Shown piece after piece: positions 46,081 to 56,250 of a stretch of 64,000 nucleotides of DNA (position 1 is the stretch's first letter; each line of letters begins with the position of its first letter). This DNA is from Lepus europaeus. Its lineage: Eukaryota; Chordata; Mammalia; Lagomorpha; Leporidae. The notes beneath the pieces were generated by a model, which was given only the letters and a program-made list of their open reading frames with translations, made no database searches and was not told where the DNA came from. Both the position numbers and the translations under genes were made by a program. The stretch covers positions 67,542,797 through 67,606,796 of the forward strand of contig NC_084836.1 of the NCBI RefSeq assembly GCF_033115175.1. The letters are read 5' to 3'.

Positions 46081-46359
46081 ATTCCAGTGGGGGGCAGTCT
46101 AATCCGTGTCTGCCTCTCAGGTGTGCCCACCAAGGTCACATCTGGGTCTGGAGCCTGCTTCCTTCTGGATCTCTCCGGCACCTGCTGCACTGGCACCTGC
46201 GGCGGCTCTGCCAGTCCGGGCAGATCCTGGGCCTCTCGAATGGCCTCGGTTCTCGCTGCAGCTGAGGGCCCAGAGAAAGCGGCTTTGTGTCAGGCTGGGA
46301 TTCCCCTTACAGCCTCTGCCAAGGGAGGAACAGGATAAGACTGGGAGCAGGAACCTGAG

Positions 46360-46600
46360 CAGGCCCCGAAGCGGAGGGGGGAGCTTGGGACGCTATGACC
46401 GGGTCCGGGCGAGGACAGGCAGCGAGGCGGCGGCACCCGCCCAGGCTGGCTCCCACGCAACAAGTGGCAGGACCAAGCTGCGTCCCTGCGCGTGCGCAGC
46501 CCTCGCGAAGCTGCGGCCCCCCACCCTGCCCGACCAGGGCCCCTAGGACCCTGGGTGTCCCCAGCTCAGCAGCCGCGAGCCGAGCCCAGCTGGAGGAATA
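46360..46600. promoter_or_regulatory. CpG-rich intergenic patch
   Basis: A compact CpG-rich stretch (GGGTCCGGGCGAGGAC, GTGCGCAGCCCTCGCGAAGC) without a repeat or coding gene. Possibly an unannotated promoter or enhancer. Confidence 0.35.
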
Positions 46601-46737
46601 TCCGGGTTTCCAGTCTGCTCTGTACTCCTGGGAGACCCCAGGGTGGTCTTGGGCCACCCACAAACAACCCCCTCCCCAGGCTCCAATAAAGGCTGAGGTG
46701 TATGTGTGTCTGTGTGTGTGTGTACACACGCGCGGTG

Positions 46738-46950
46738 CGATGGCCTGGGAAAGCAGTAGAAGATGGCCCAAGTCCTTGAGCCTCTGCACCTGTGTGGGAG
46801 ACCTGGAAGAAGCTCCTGACTTCCGATTGGCCCAGCTCCAGCTGTTGCAGCCATTTGGGGAGCGAACCAGTGGATGGAAGACTTTTCTCTTTCTCTACCT
46901 CTTTGTCTCTCTGCCTTTCAGATGAATAAATAAATCTTAAAAAAAGAAAA
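46738..46950 (+). mobile_element. 5'-truncated CSINE
   Basis: Starts at the GATGGCCTGGGAAAGCAG block after a TG/CA run and ends GATGAATAAATAAATC. Confidence 0.85.
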
Positions 46951-46954
46951 GTGA

Positions 46955-48120
46955 AAACACAATAATCCATACGCGTGTGTTTGCGGCAGCTCTGTTATAA
47001 ACACTCCTAGCGGGGCGCATGGCAGTGTTCTTCCCTGGAAGGCAGCTGAACACGTGGGGCAGCGCCCATCCGCGCCGGCGTTGAGTCAGCAACGGAAAAC
47101 CGAGGGACTACTGTCATTCCAGTCCTGCCACGTGAGAAAGGCCGGCCTCGGGAAGACTGTGTGGGCCAGGACTGCACCATACCACAACATGGAGGAGGCG
47201 ACAGTGCAGAGGGGGAGCACCAATTCAGCGCTCGGGCAGGAGCGGGGGTAGGGGTGGGCTGGACCGGCCAGCTCAGGGCCGCGAGCTCTAGTCTCTCCCG
47301 CCCGCGTCCACAGCGGCGGTCGGGCTCTGCATGGAACGGAAAGAGCAAGCCTGGGACTCAGCCGAGCCTTGCCAAGAAACCAGCAGCCTGTTCCTCCTCT
47401 CTTCGGCGAGGGGCGTGGCCTTTTGTCCTTTATTGATTTCGGGGAGGGTGACCCGGTTGTCCTCGATCCTCCGCTGCAACACTCCTCTGCCCCTAAGTCT
47501 TTGCATCCCCTCCCCCGAGTTAGGGCACACAACTCCGTACCCGAGCTTTGTCGCTGGTAAGTCGTACTCAGTCCGGGTTTTTAGCGAATTAGCTCAGGGA
47601 AGAGATAAAATCACTCCAGCTGCTGGAGGTAGCACGCTGTGCTCAGACTCTCTGAACCCAGGCGAGTAAGTTCAGTTCATTCCAAAATGCTTCTCTTCTC
47701 TCCGGTTTAGCACCCTTGGGTCCAACCCCACACGTACTCCCCACGCGGCTGTCCGTGTCATTGATCAGCTCTTTGATGTTCCATGGCTGGCACGGCTTCT
47801 CCTCTAGGATTCCTTTCCGCACCTGTCGCCTGAGTTAGACATTAGAAGCAACTGGTGCTGCTGAACTCCCTCAGGTGTGGTCTGAGCGAGACGGAAGCCA
47901 GCCTGGGGACACAGAGAAGAAGGGGTTCTCTCTGCTTGCAGTGGATTTAGTGGGGTCTGGCTGTCCAGCTGCCTGAGACGTGCCCCAAAGCTCCACAGCC
48001 AGGCTTGCCAGCGAGAGAACCAAAGCACCTGGAGGGTTTCAGCCTCACTTTCACCTGCTGATCTCATTGCTCTGCGTCTAATTACTGGAACAGGTTCACT
48101 TTTTAGCTGCAGAGGTGTCT
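46955..48120. other. Repeat-free intergenic block
   Basis: It holds a MARE-type TGAGTCAGCA (47082-47091), an E-box CACGTG near 47051 and a moderately CpG-rich stretch to 47560. No gene recognised. Confidence 0.4.
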
Positions 48121-48125
48121 GGCGA

Positions 48126-48460
48126 ATGTACGGCTGTGGCATAGCGGGTAAAGCCACCGCCTGCAGTGCCAGCATCCCATATGAGTGCTGGTTCGAGTCC
48201 CGGTTGCTCCACTTCTGATCCAGCTCTCTGTTGTGGCCTGGGAAAGCAGTAGAAGATGGCCCAAGTCCTTGGGCCCCCTGCACCCATGTGGGAGACCTGG
48301 AAGAAGCTCCTGGCTCCTGGCTTCAGATCGGTGTAGCTCCGGCCATTGCAGCCAACTGGGGAGTGAACCAGCAGATGGGAGACCTCTCTCTCTCTCTGCC
48401 TCTCCTTCTCTCTCTGTGTGTGTGACTCTGACTTTCAAATAAATAAATAAATAAATAACA
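48126..48460 (+). mobile_element. CSINE
   Basis: Plus-strand copy ending TTTCAAATAAATAAATAAAT. Confidence 0.9.
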
Positions 48461-48559
48461 CAAAATAGCATACAGTTGAGCTTCCTAGTTTCGGAAGCTG
48501 GAAGGCACAGATTTGGGATGGAAGCTGAGTGCTAAGCCATCCCTTGGGGCCGTGCAGCC

Positions 48560-48705
48560 AGCTGCCTGGGGCTGAATCCCAACTTTGCTACTTATTTAGC
48601 CGTGAGACCTGAAGCTTACCTCTCCGAACCTGTTTCTTTCTTGGACTGTAGAGTGAGCACTTTAATACTGCCTGTTCCAATGAAATGAATTAATACAGTT
48701 GTTCC
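48560..48705 (+). repeat. MIR
   Basis: GAATCCCAACTTTGCTACTT then ACCTCTCCGAACCTGTTTC and the following words follow the MIR consensus. Confidence 0.7.
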
Positions 48706-48907
48706 CTGACACCCAAACCTTCAAATGCTCAAGTGCATTTTGCAAAGCGCTTAGTGTGGCCAATAACCAAATGACATCTCTCGGTGACTAATAATATCAA
48801 AGCCAGTGCCCATGCGGTGTAAGTAGCCGTGAGGCTGTACTGGGGAGGAAGTAAGGACAAGATAAAGGCGTCTATACACGTCCAGTGTAGACACAGCTTA
48901 TTTATCT

Positions 48908-49240
48908 ATTTATTTTTAAGATTTTATTATTTATTTGAGAGGTAGAGTTACAGACAGTGAGAGGAAGAGACAGAGAGAAAGGTCTTCCTTCCGTTGGTTC
49001 ACTCCCCAGATGGCCGCAATGGCCAGAGCTGTGCCGATCCGAAGCCAGGAGCCAGGTGCCTTTTCCCGGTCTCCCATGCGGGTGCAGAGGCCCAAGGACT
49101 TGGGCCATCTTCTACTGCTTTCCCAGGCCATAGCAGAGAGCTGGATAGGAAGAGGACCAGCCGGGACTAGAACCGGTGACCACATGGGATGCTGGTGCTG
49201 CAGGTGGAGGATTAACCCACTGTGCCACGGCGCTGGCCCC
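48908..49240 (-). mobile_element. CSINE
   Basis: Complete minus-strand copy ending TGCCACGGCGCTGGCCCC. Confidence 0.92.
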
Positions 49241-49244
49241 AATG

Positions 49245-49785
49245 CAGTTTATTTTGATCTACAGGTGATTGGATCCACAGACAGGAATCTGCAGGTGTGG
49301 AGGCCTTACTGGGCAGGTTGAGTGCCTGGTACACGGTAAGTGCTCTAAGTGTGGTTATTAGGGTTATAATCATGGTTAGGATTTTGCCGTTATTATCATC
49401 AATTTTGGGAGACCCAAAGATGAGTGAAACAGGTGCCTTTCTTCCAGGCACTGGCATAGACAGCTGAGTGTGCCACGTGGCACAAGGAGACAACGGAAAT
49501 TGCAAACTAAGGTTCTAAAGAGTAAGAGAGACCAGACAGGGCTGCACGTGAACATGGAGACAACAGCCCAGAGGTGACGCGAGAGTTAGGGGATGACAAT
49601 GAGGTGGCCCCTGGAGAGGAAATGCTGAGGACAGTCCAGGCTTGAAGTGCTGGGGAGGAAGCAGAGCAGGCAGAGGTGGGAGGGCCCAGGGGCGCAGTGC
49701 TGTGGGTGAGGCACCCTTTCCCAATGCCCTGGGGGTCCAAAGGGACATGAAGCACACACAAGGAGAGATTGAAAGGTAGGGGTGA
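49245..49785. other. Unique intergenic DNA
   Basis: No repeat family or gene recognised. Confidence 0.4.
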
Positions 49786-49786
49786 G

Positions 49787-50135
49787 GCCGGCGCCATGGT
49801 GCAGTGGGTTAATCGTCCACCTGCAGTGCTGGCATCCCATGTGGGTGCCGGTTCGAGTCCCGGCTACTCCTCTTCTGATCCAGCTCTCTACTGTGGCCTG
49901 AGAAAGCAGTAGAAGATGGCCTAAGTGCTTGGTTCGCTGGACCCATGTGGGAGATCCAGAGGAGGCTCCTGGCTCCTGGCTTCAGATCCGCTGAGCTCTG
50001 GCTGTTGCAGCCATTTGGGAAGTGAACCAACGGAAGGAAGACCTCTCTCTCTGTCTCTCCCTCTCATCTCTCCCTCTCACTATCTGTAACTCCACCTCTC
50101 AAATAAATAAATAAATCTTAAAAAAAAAAAAAAGA
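49787..50135 (+). mobile_element. CSINE
   Basis: Plus-strand copy from GAGGCCGGCGCCATGGTG to AAATAAATAAATAAATC and A14. Confidence 0.92.
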
Positions 50136-50219
50136 AAGAAAGGAGGTAGGGGCAGAGGCAGAGGGGTACAGCTTCCGCACCCTGGGCAGGTTCCTTCCTA
50201 AACGTAGCTCCCCGGGGGT

Positions 50220-50350
50220 GTGCCAGGCTGACGCCCTCGCCTCCTTCAGTCTCATCTCAAATGTCACCTTGGTCCCAGAGAGCCCTACTTACAACTGCCC
50301 CCGGCCCCTCCCTTCCTCTGCAGACGGAACAATGCTCCCTGCCACCCTAG
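50220..50350 (+). repeat. L2 relic
   Basis: CTCATCTCAAATGTCACCTT followed by CCAGAGAGCCC is a recognisable L2 3' block. Confidence 0.6.
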
Positions 50351-50571
50351 AGGTCCATTTCCTTATCCCAGAGCCTGAGAACATGTTACCTGATCTGCAA
50401 AAGAGGCCCTGCTATGTGCCTTAGGGATCTCAGACCGGGAGATTGGGTGGATCCAACGCAATCCAGGGGATCCTTAGTGAGAAGGAGGTAGGAGGGTCAG
50501 AGGTCAGGGGAGGTGGGCTGACCACACAAGCAGAAATCAGAGACAGAGAGGGGGACAGGGAGCGAGCAGAA

Positions 50572-50612
50572 AAAGGAGGTGGAGGAGGGGGTGGAGGAGG
50601 AGGAGAAAGGGA
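50572..50612 (+). repeat. (GGA)n purine run
   Basis: GGAGGTGGAGGAGGGGGTGG and further GGA units; low complexity. Confidence 0.8.
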
Positions 50613-50924
50613 GAGGGAGAGCTCGGAACTTGTGGTGTTGGCTTTGAAGGTGGGACCACAGCCAACAGAAGTTGGATGCCCCTAGAAGCTGAAAAAGATA
50701 AGGAAACCAATGCCCCCCAAACCTCAGCCCTGCCCATACCTTGGTGGAACTTCCGGCATCCCAAACTCCAACATGGCAAATATGTGTTGCTTTAAGCTGC
50801 TAAATTTGTGATGATTTATTATAGTGGTAACAAGAAACTCAAACATCCCCAATTCCTGTTTCCCCAAATCTTGCTCTATTTTTTCCCATAATATCTACGC
50901 TTTCTTTTTCTCCTGTTTTATTTT

Positions 50925-51217
50925 TTTTATAAGATTTTAATTTATTTATTTATTTGAGAGGTAGAGTTACAGACAGTGAGAGAGAGAGGTCTTCCATTGC
51001 TGGTTCACTCCCCAATCTGAAGCCAGGAACCAGAAGCTTCTTCCAGGTCTCCCATGCGGATGCAGAGGCCCAAGCACTTGGACCATCTTCTACTGCTTTC
51101 TCAGGCCATATCAGAGAGCTGGATTGGAAGAGGAGTAGCCGGGACTCGAACCAGAGCCCATATGGGATGCCGGCACTGCAGGTGGAGGATTAACCTATTG
51201 CCCCACAATGTGGGCCC
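50925..51217 (-). mobile_element. CSINE
   Basis: Minus-strand copy with a short internal deletion, ending CCCCACAATGTGGGCCCC. Confidence 0.88.
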
Positions 51218-51225
51218 CTCTCTTG

Positions 51226-51256
<31 letters not shown>

Positions 51257-51540
51257 ATTTATTTATTTGAAAGGTGGACTTACAGAGAGGGAGAGGCAGA
51301 GGCAGAGAGAGAGAGAGGTCTTCCCTCCACTGGTTCACTCCCCAAATGGCCGTAACAGCAGGAGCTGCATAGATCCGGAGCCAGGAGCCAGGAACTTCTT
51401 CCGGGTCTCCTACATGGGTGCAGGGGCCCAAGCACGTGTGCCATTTTCCGTTGATTTTCCCAGGCCAATAGCAGGGGGCTGGATGGGAAGCGGAGCAGCT
51501 GGGATAGGAACTGGCGCCCATATATGGGTCCAGTACTGCT
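51226..51540 (-). mobile_element. CSINE
   Basis: T23 run and AAGATTTATTTATTTATTTG to the CCCATATATGGGTCCAG block; its 5' end is replaced by the next insertion. Confidence 0.88.
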
Positions 51541-51550
51541 TACTAACTTT

Positions 51551-51875
51551 TTTTTTTTTGACAGGCAGAGTGGATAGTGAGAGAGAGACAGAGAGAAAGG
51601 TCTTCCTTTTTGCCGTTGGTTCACACTCCAATGGCCGCTGCGGCCAGCGCACCATGCTGATCCGAAGCCAGGAGCCAGGTGCTTCTCCTGGCCTCCCATG
51701 CGGGTGCAGGGCCCAAGGACTTGGGCCATCCTCTACTGCACTCCCGGGCCACAGCAGAGAGCTGGCCTGGAAGAGGGGCAACCGGGACAGAATCCGGCGC
51801 CCCAACCAGGACTAGAACCGGAGTGCCGGCGCCGCAAGGCGGAGGATTAGCCTGTTAAGCCATGGCGCCGGCCCT
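51551..51875 (-). mobile_element. Young CSINE
   Basis: Complete young copy with CTTACTAACTT duplicated on both sides (51539-51549 and 51877-51887). Confidence 0.93.
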
Positions 51876-51889
51876 ACTTACTAACTTAT

Positions 51890-52845
51890 CCATGCTGGCC
51901 TGCATACAGACAGGGGCTGGATGAAAGGGGGCAGGTATGATATGGGCCAAGTGACTGGGTCAATACAGGGATAGCTAATTTCTTCCTTTGGCACTTGGGG
52001 GACAAAATGCCCCCCTTAAGCGGTGGCCTCACTGCACTGGGGAACAAGGAGAATTTCCCCAGAGGCCTCAGGCACTGCCTAGCGTTGCTAAAACAGGCCC
52101 AGCCATGACCTGCACCAGGAAGGAAGGCCATGGTGCTGACCCCAAGTACCACGTGGGTTTGGCTCTCAGTCTCGGCTGCCTATGGGGATCGCCTAGGGGA
52201 CTTTTGGAACGTTTGCCCTGTGTCCCGGTCCCCCACCCCACCCTACCCCACCCCACCCCAGCACAGAGCCTTGGCCTCAGAACTCCCCAGGTTGTTCTAC
52301 ACCATTCAACACACAAAGGGAAATGCTGGGGACTGGGAACCTGAGCTGAGGTTTCCTGCTGTAACTTCCAGCTCCGTGACCTCAGACAAATCACATGTTC
52401 GCTGTGGATCTCAGTGTTGGAGCCAGTAATACCCACTGCCTTGCATACCGCCCGGGATTGTAGCCAGGTCAGTCGCCTAAGTGCCCTGGGAACTGGGAGC
52501 CGGCTGACAGCAGGGGTAATGACAGCAGGTGCAGCGTCTCGGGTTTCTTCCCAAGCCGGACTCTGCAGCTAGGACGCTCTGGCTCTGCCAGGGACTTCCT
52601 GTCTTACCTGCAGATGGGGCCTCATCCCAGGCCATTTGTGGGGTTGCTGTCTTCTCCCGCCTGTCCACCTCCCATTCCAGCCTGGGCAGCTGAATGTCCC
52701 TTCACAGGGACCCGTGAGCTGGATTCAGGGTGGCCCAGCCCCGGGAGGCTCATCACAACCTCTGGGGCGCCGGTGCGACTTGAGAAAACACCTTCAGCAT
52801 TACACTGCCTTCCAGGGTACTTCAGAGCATCCACGGAAAATGGAA
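51890..52845. other. Unique intergenic DNA
   Basis: Contains a CCCCA/CCCTA low-complexity run (52230-52260), a MIR-like patch near 52365-52440 and partial mariner-like words (52808-52845). No gene seen. Confidence 0.4.
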
Positions 52846-52849
52846 TTAA

Positions 52850-53195
52850 AAGGAGCTGCTGGCACTGTGGCGTAGAGGGTAACGCTGCAGTCTGCAACAC
52901 CGGCATCCCATGTGGGTGCTGGTTGGAAATCCGGCCGCGCCACTTCCGATCCAGCTCCCTGCAAATGCACCTGGAAAGCAGTGGAGGATAGCCCGAGTGC
53001 TTGGGCCCCTACCCCCACATGGGAGACCAGGAAGAAGCTCCTGGCTCCTGCCTCCTGGCTTGCCCAGCCCCAGCCATTGCAGCCATTTGGGAAGTGAACC
53101 AGTGGATGAAAGACCTCTCCCTCTGTCTCTCCCTCTGTCTCTCTGTCTCTCTCACTCTGCATTTCAAATTAACAAATCTTAATAAATAAATAAGA
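52850..53195 (+). mobile_element. CSINE
   Basis: Plus-strand copy, GAGCTGCTGGCACTGTGGCG to TTAATAAATAAATAAG. It interrupts mariner-like sequence on its left. Confidence 0.9.
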
Positions 53196-53474
53196 AAACT
53201 ATCCCTATTGCTTTGCTACAAGAAATGTCCCAAGGTAAAGCTCAACCCCTGTCTCACCCCAAAGACCTGTCCCCTGCAAACCCCTGCGGAGATGCAGACT
53301 AAGCAGGGCTTGGGAGAGGCTGGAAAAGAGCGAGCCAGGCATATCTTATTCAGAGATGGCGGCTTTCAACAGGGCGAGGGACGCCCCACCTGGGCCCCTC
53401 TCTCTTGGGACTGATGTCTTCCTGCAGGCAGAGGATCCAGGGACCCAGAGCCCAGAGCCCACTTCCCTTTTGTT

Positions 53475-53790
53475 TGTTTTATTTTATTTATTAGAGAGAG
53501 AGAAAGAGAGAGAGAGAAGAGATATCGTCTATCTACTGGCTCACTCCCCAAATAGCCACCAGGGCAGACACTAGGCCAGGCTGAAGCCAGGAGCCAGGAG
53601 CCAGAAGCTTCTTCTGGGTCTCCCACATAGGTGGCAGGGGCCCAAGGACTTGGGCCATTGTCTACTGCCTTCCCAGGTGCATTAGCAGGGAGCTGGATCA
53701 GAAGCAGAGTGGCTGGGCTTGAATAAGCACTCGGATATGGGATGCTGGCACTGCAAGGGGCGGCCTAACCCGCTGTGCCCCCACGCTGAT
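53475..53790 (-). mobile_element. Older CSINE
   Basis: TTTTATTTATTAGAGAGAGAG to CGCTGTGCCCCCACGCTGATG. Confidence 0.85.
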
Positions 53791-53799
53791 GCCCGCCCC

Positions 53800-54515
53800 C
53801 GCCCCAGCTGGCCTTTTGTGTGGCTCATGCTCACACCCTCTTCGGACCCCATGCTGATGAGGACTTGCACCCTGTCCCCTCCCAGTGCTGGCTTGCACCC
53901 TGTCTCTCTTAGCAAGGGCCTGCTGGCCTGGAGTGGTTTTCTGGGGGGCTGCCTCCCGTGTTCCTCTGCCAGGCGCCTCTGTATGGTCAGCCGTCTTGCA
54001 GGGAGAACCGGCTGCACCGCTCAGCTGAGACCTGATCCCTGTGTCCATGGAAGAGCGTTTTCCCGGGACTACCCCACGTCATCTCCTGAGTCCCTGGCTC
54101 TCCCCGCTGCGAGGCCCCCTTGCTGGCGTCTGTCTAACACTCCCCGCCCGCCGTTTGCTCATGTATTCTGTTTAGTGGCCATTGTGTTTAATGGTCATTA
54201 TCTGCCTCCCATCTCGAGTGGCCAGCAGAGTGGCTGGCATGCAGTAGGTTTTCAGCGCACCTTTGTCGGAAGAGAGAATTGCACGTCACAGGCCATGTGA
54301 GCCCTGTGGGGTGGGAGCAGCACCCTTCGTGATTCACCACATACACACTCAGTGCCTAGCACAGGGCTGGCCACAAGGCAGGGCCTTTGTGACTGGGACA
54401 GGCAGCTCGGGGACAGCACTGCCCAGGGATCACCCTCCAGAGAGCACAGATGTGCGCAGGGGCGAGGGGGGCATTGCAGGACTTCTGCAAAACCCAGCAC
54501 TAGCGCTAAGGAAAG
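53800..54515. other. Unique intergenic DNA with L2/MIR-type relic
   Basis: GAGTGGCTGGCATGCAGTAG at 54229-54248 is an L2/MIR end signature. Nothing else recognised. Confidence 0.45.
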
Positions 54516-54519
54516 CTGT

Positions 54520-54752
54520 GCCACCTCAGGTCCAGGCTGCTCCACTTCCCATCCAACTTCCTGCTAATGCACCTGGGAGGGCAGCAGAAGATGCCCCACG
54601 TTTGGACCCCTGCCACCCATGTGGGAGACCCAGATGGAGTTCCTGTCTCCTGGCTTCAGCCTGGCCTAGACCTAGCTGTTGGGAAGTGACCCAGAGGATG
54701 AAAGATCTCTCTGTCTCTCCTTCTGTCACTCTGCCTTTCAAGTAAATTAACT
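54520..54752 (+). mobile_element. 5'-truncated CSINE
   Basis: Starts at the GGCTGCTCCACTTCCCATCC block and ends CTTTCAAGTAAATTAAC. Confidence 0.82.
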
Positions 54753-55420
54753 AATGGATTGAGCTACCACCTGCAGTGCCAGCACCCCACATGGGTGCTG
54801 GTTCCTGTCTCAGCTGCTCCACTTCTGGTCCAACTCCCTGCTAACAGCCTGGGAAAAGCAGTGGAAGCTGGTCCAAGTGCTTGGGCCCCTGCACCCATGT
54901 GGGAGACCCAGAAGAAGCTCCTAGCACCTGGCTTTGGTCTGGCCCAGACCCAGCTGTTGTGGCCATTTGGGGAGTGAACCAGTGAGTGGAAGATCTCTCT
55001 GTCTTCTGTTTTTTTTTGTTTTGTTTTGTTTTTTTTTTTGACAGGCAGAGTATGACAGTGAGAGAGAGAGAGAGAGACAGAGAGAAAGGTCTTCTCTCCG
55101 TTGGTTCACCCCCAAAATGGCCACCACGGCTGGCGCGCTGTGCCGATCCGAAGCCAGGAGCCAGGCGCTTCTCCCAGTCTCCCATGCGGGTGCAGGGCCC
55201 AAGCACTTGGGCCATCCTCCACTGCACTCCCGGGCCATAGCAGAGAGCTGGCCTGGAAGAGGGGCAACCGGGACAGAATCCGGCGCCCCAACCGGGACTA
55301 GAACCTGGGGTGCTGGCGCCACAGGTGGAGGATTAGCTTAGTGAGCCGCAGCGCCGGCCTACCTCTCTCTCTGTCTTTGCAACTCAGCCTTTCATATAAA
55401 TAAATCTTTTTTTTTTTTTT
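54753..55420 (+). mobile_element. CSINE split by a young CSINE
   Basis: Plus-strand host; its CTCTCTGTCTT stretch is duplicated around the insert and the AAATAAATC tail follows at 55398. Confidence 0.85.
55010..55360 (-). mobile_element. Young CSINE nested in a CSINE
   Basis: T-rich tail (TTTTGTTTTGTTTTG) then GACAGGCAGAGTATGACAG to GCCGCAGCGCCGGCC. Confidence 0.92.
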
Positions 55421-55424
55421 TAAA

Positions 55425-56064
55425 GATAAAGCATGACTGGTTTTAGACTGTGTTCATTGCAAGATGACTCAGTTCCATTCAAAGCATGGAATGGGGACAT
55501 TCCACTTGGCTGATGACGTGATGAGGCTTTGCTTGCGTACATAGGATGCCAGCTCAGGGGTCCCACTGGTCTGGATGGCAGCCTGGCAGGGGGTGGGGAG
55601 GGGGCACACTCTCCCCTGTCTTCACACTCCCCTAATCCTGACCAGACCCCAGCACTCTGAACGAGCAGAGCAGAACCGAGGGAACCATGGTTTGGGGGAC
55701 GCCCTGGGCAGTCCAGCAGGAGTGCAGAGGGGCGGGGCAGGGTGGGCCAGCTGTGTGCTCTGGCCCTGCCCCGTCCTCTCTCCTCTGCCTCTGTCCCCTC
55801 ACCAGGCCCTGCCCTGGCTCGGATTTCTGCTAATGAGCAGTGGTCAGGCGGGAGCTTTGTAAACAGGAAGAGTCCACAGTTCTATTGTAGGGGGTCCCCG
55901 ACCCCAGCTTGGACCCATCACCGTCTATGAGAACCCAGGGCCCTCCTCTGCCCACTGCCCAACCCCACGCAACCTCTGGGGTCCCTGGGGATTTCTGAGA
56001 TGGGACTCTGGGGCAGAGGTAGGGTCAGGGCATTTGCCCCAGGCATGAAAACAGCCAAGAAAGA
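55425..56064. other. KRT18 3' flank, repeat-free
   Basis: Unique GC-rich DNA that contains a FOX:ETS composite (GTAAACAGGAAG, 55859-55870). Confidence 0.4.
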
Positions 56065-56084
56065 TGTCAAGTGACCTCCAAACT

Positions 56085-56090
56085 TTTATT
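56085..56090 (-). terminator. KRT18: KRT18 polyadenylation signal
   Basis: AATAAA (followed by AGTTTGG) lies 40 nt beyond the stop codon on the minus strand. It gives a short 3'UTR of roughly 60 nt, as expected for K18. Confidence 0.9.
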
Positions 56091-56129
56091 GGCCCCCCGC
56101 ATCCCCAAGGGCACCCTGTCTCTGCCGCC

Positions 56130-56250
56130 TCAATGCCTCAGGACTTTGGTGTCGTTGGTCTCAGACACCAGCTTGCCGTCCACGATCCTGCGGGTGGTGG
56201 TCTTTTGGATGGTCTGCATCGAGTTGCTGGCGTCCAGGGCATCGCTGAGG
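56130..56250 (-). CDS. KRT18: KRT18 exon 7 and stop
   Basis: 121 nt completing a Ser codon, then [20 protein letters not shown] to DTKVLRH and TGA. Human has LGDALDSSNS at the start of this exon, so the flanks of the DALD caspase site differ. Confidence 0.97.
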
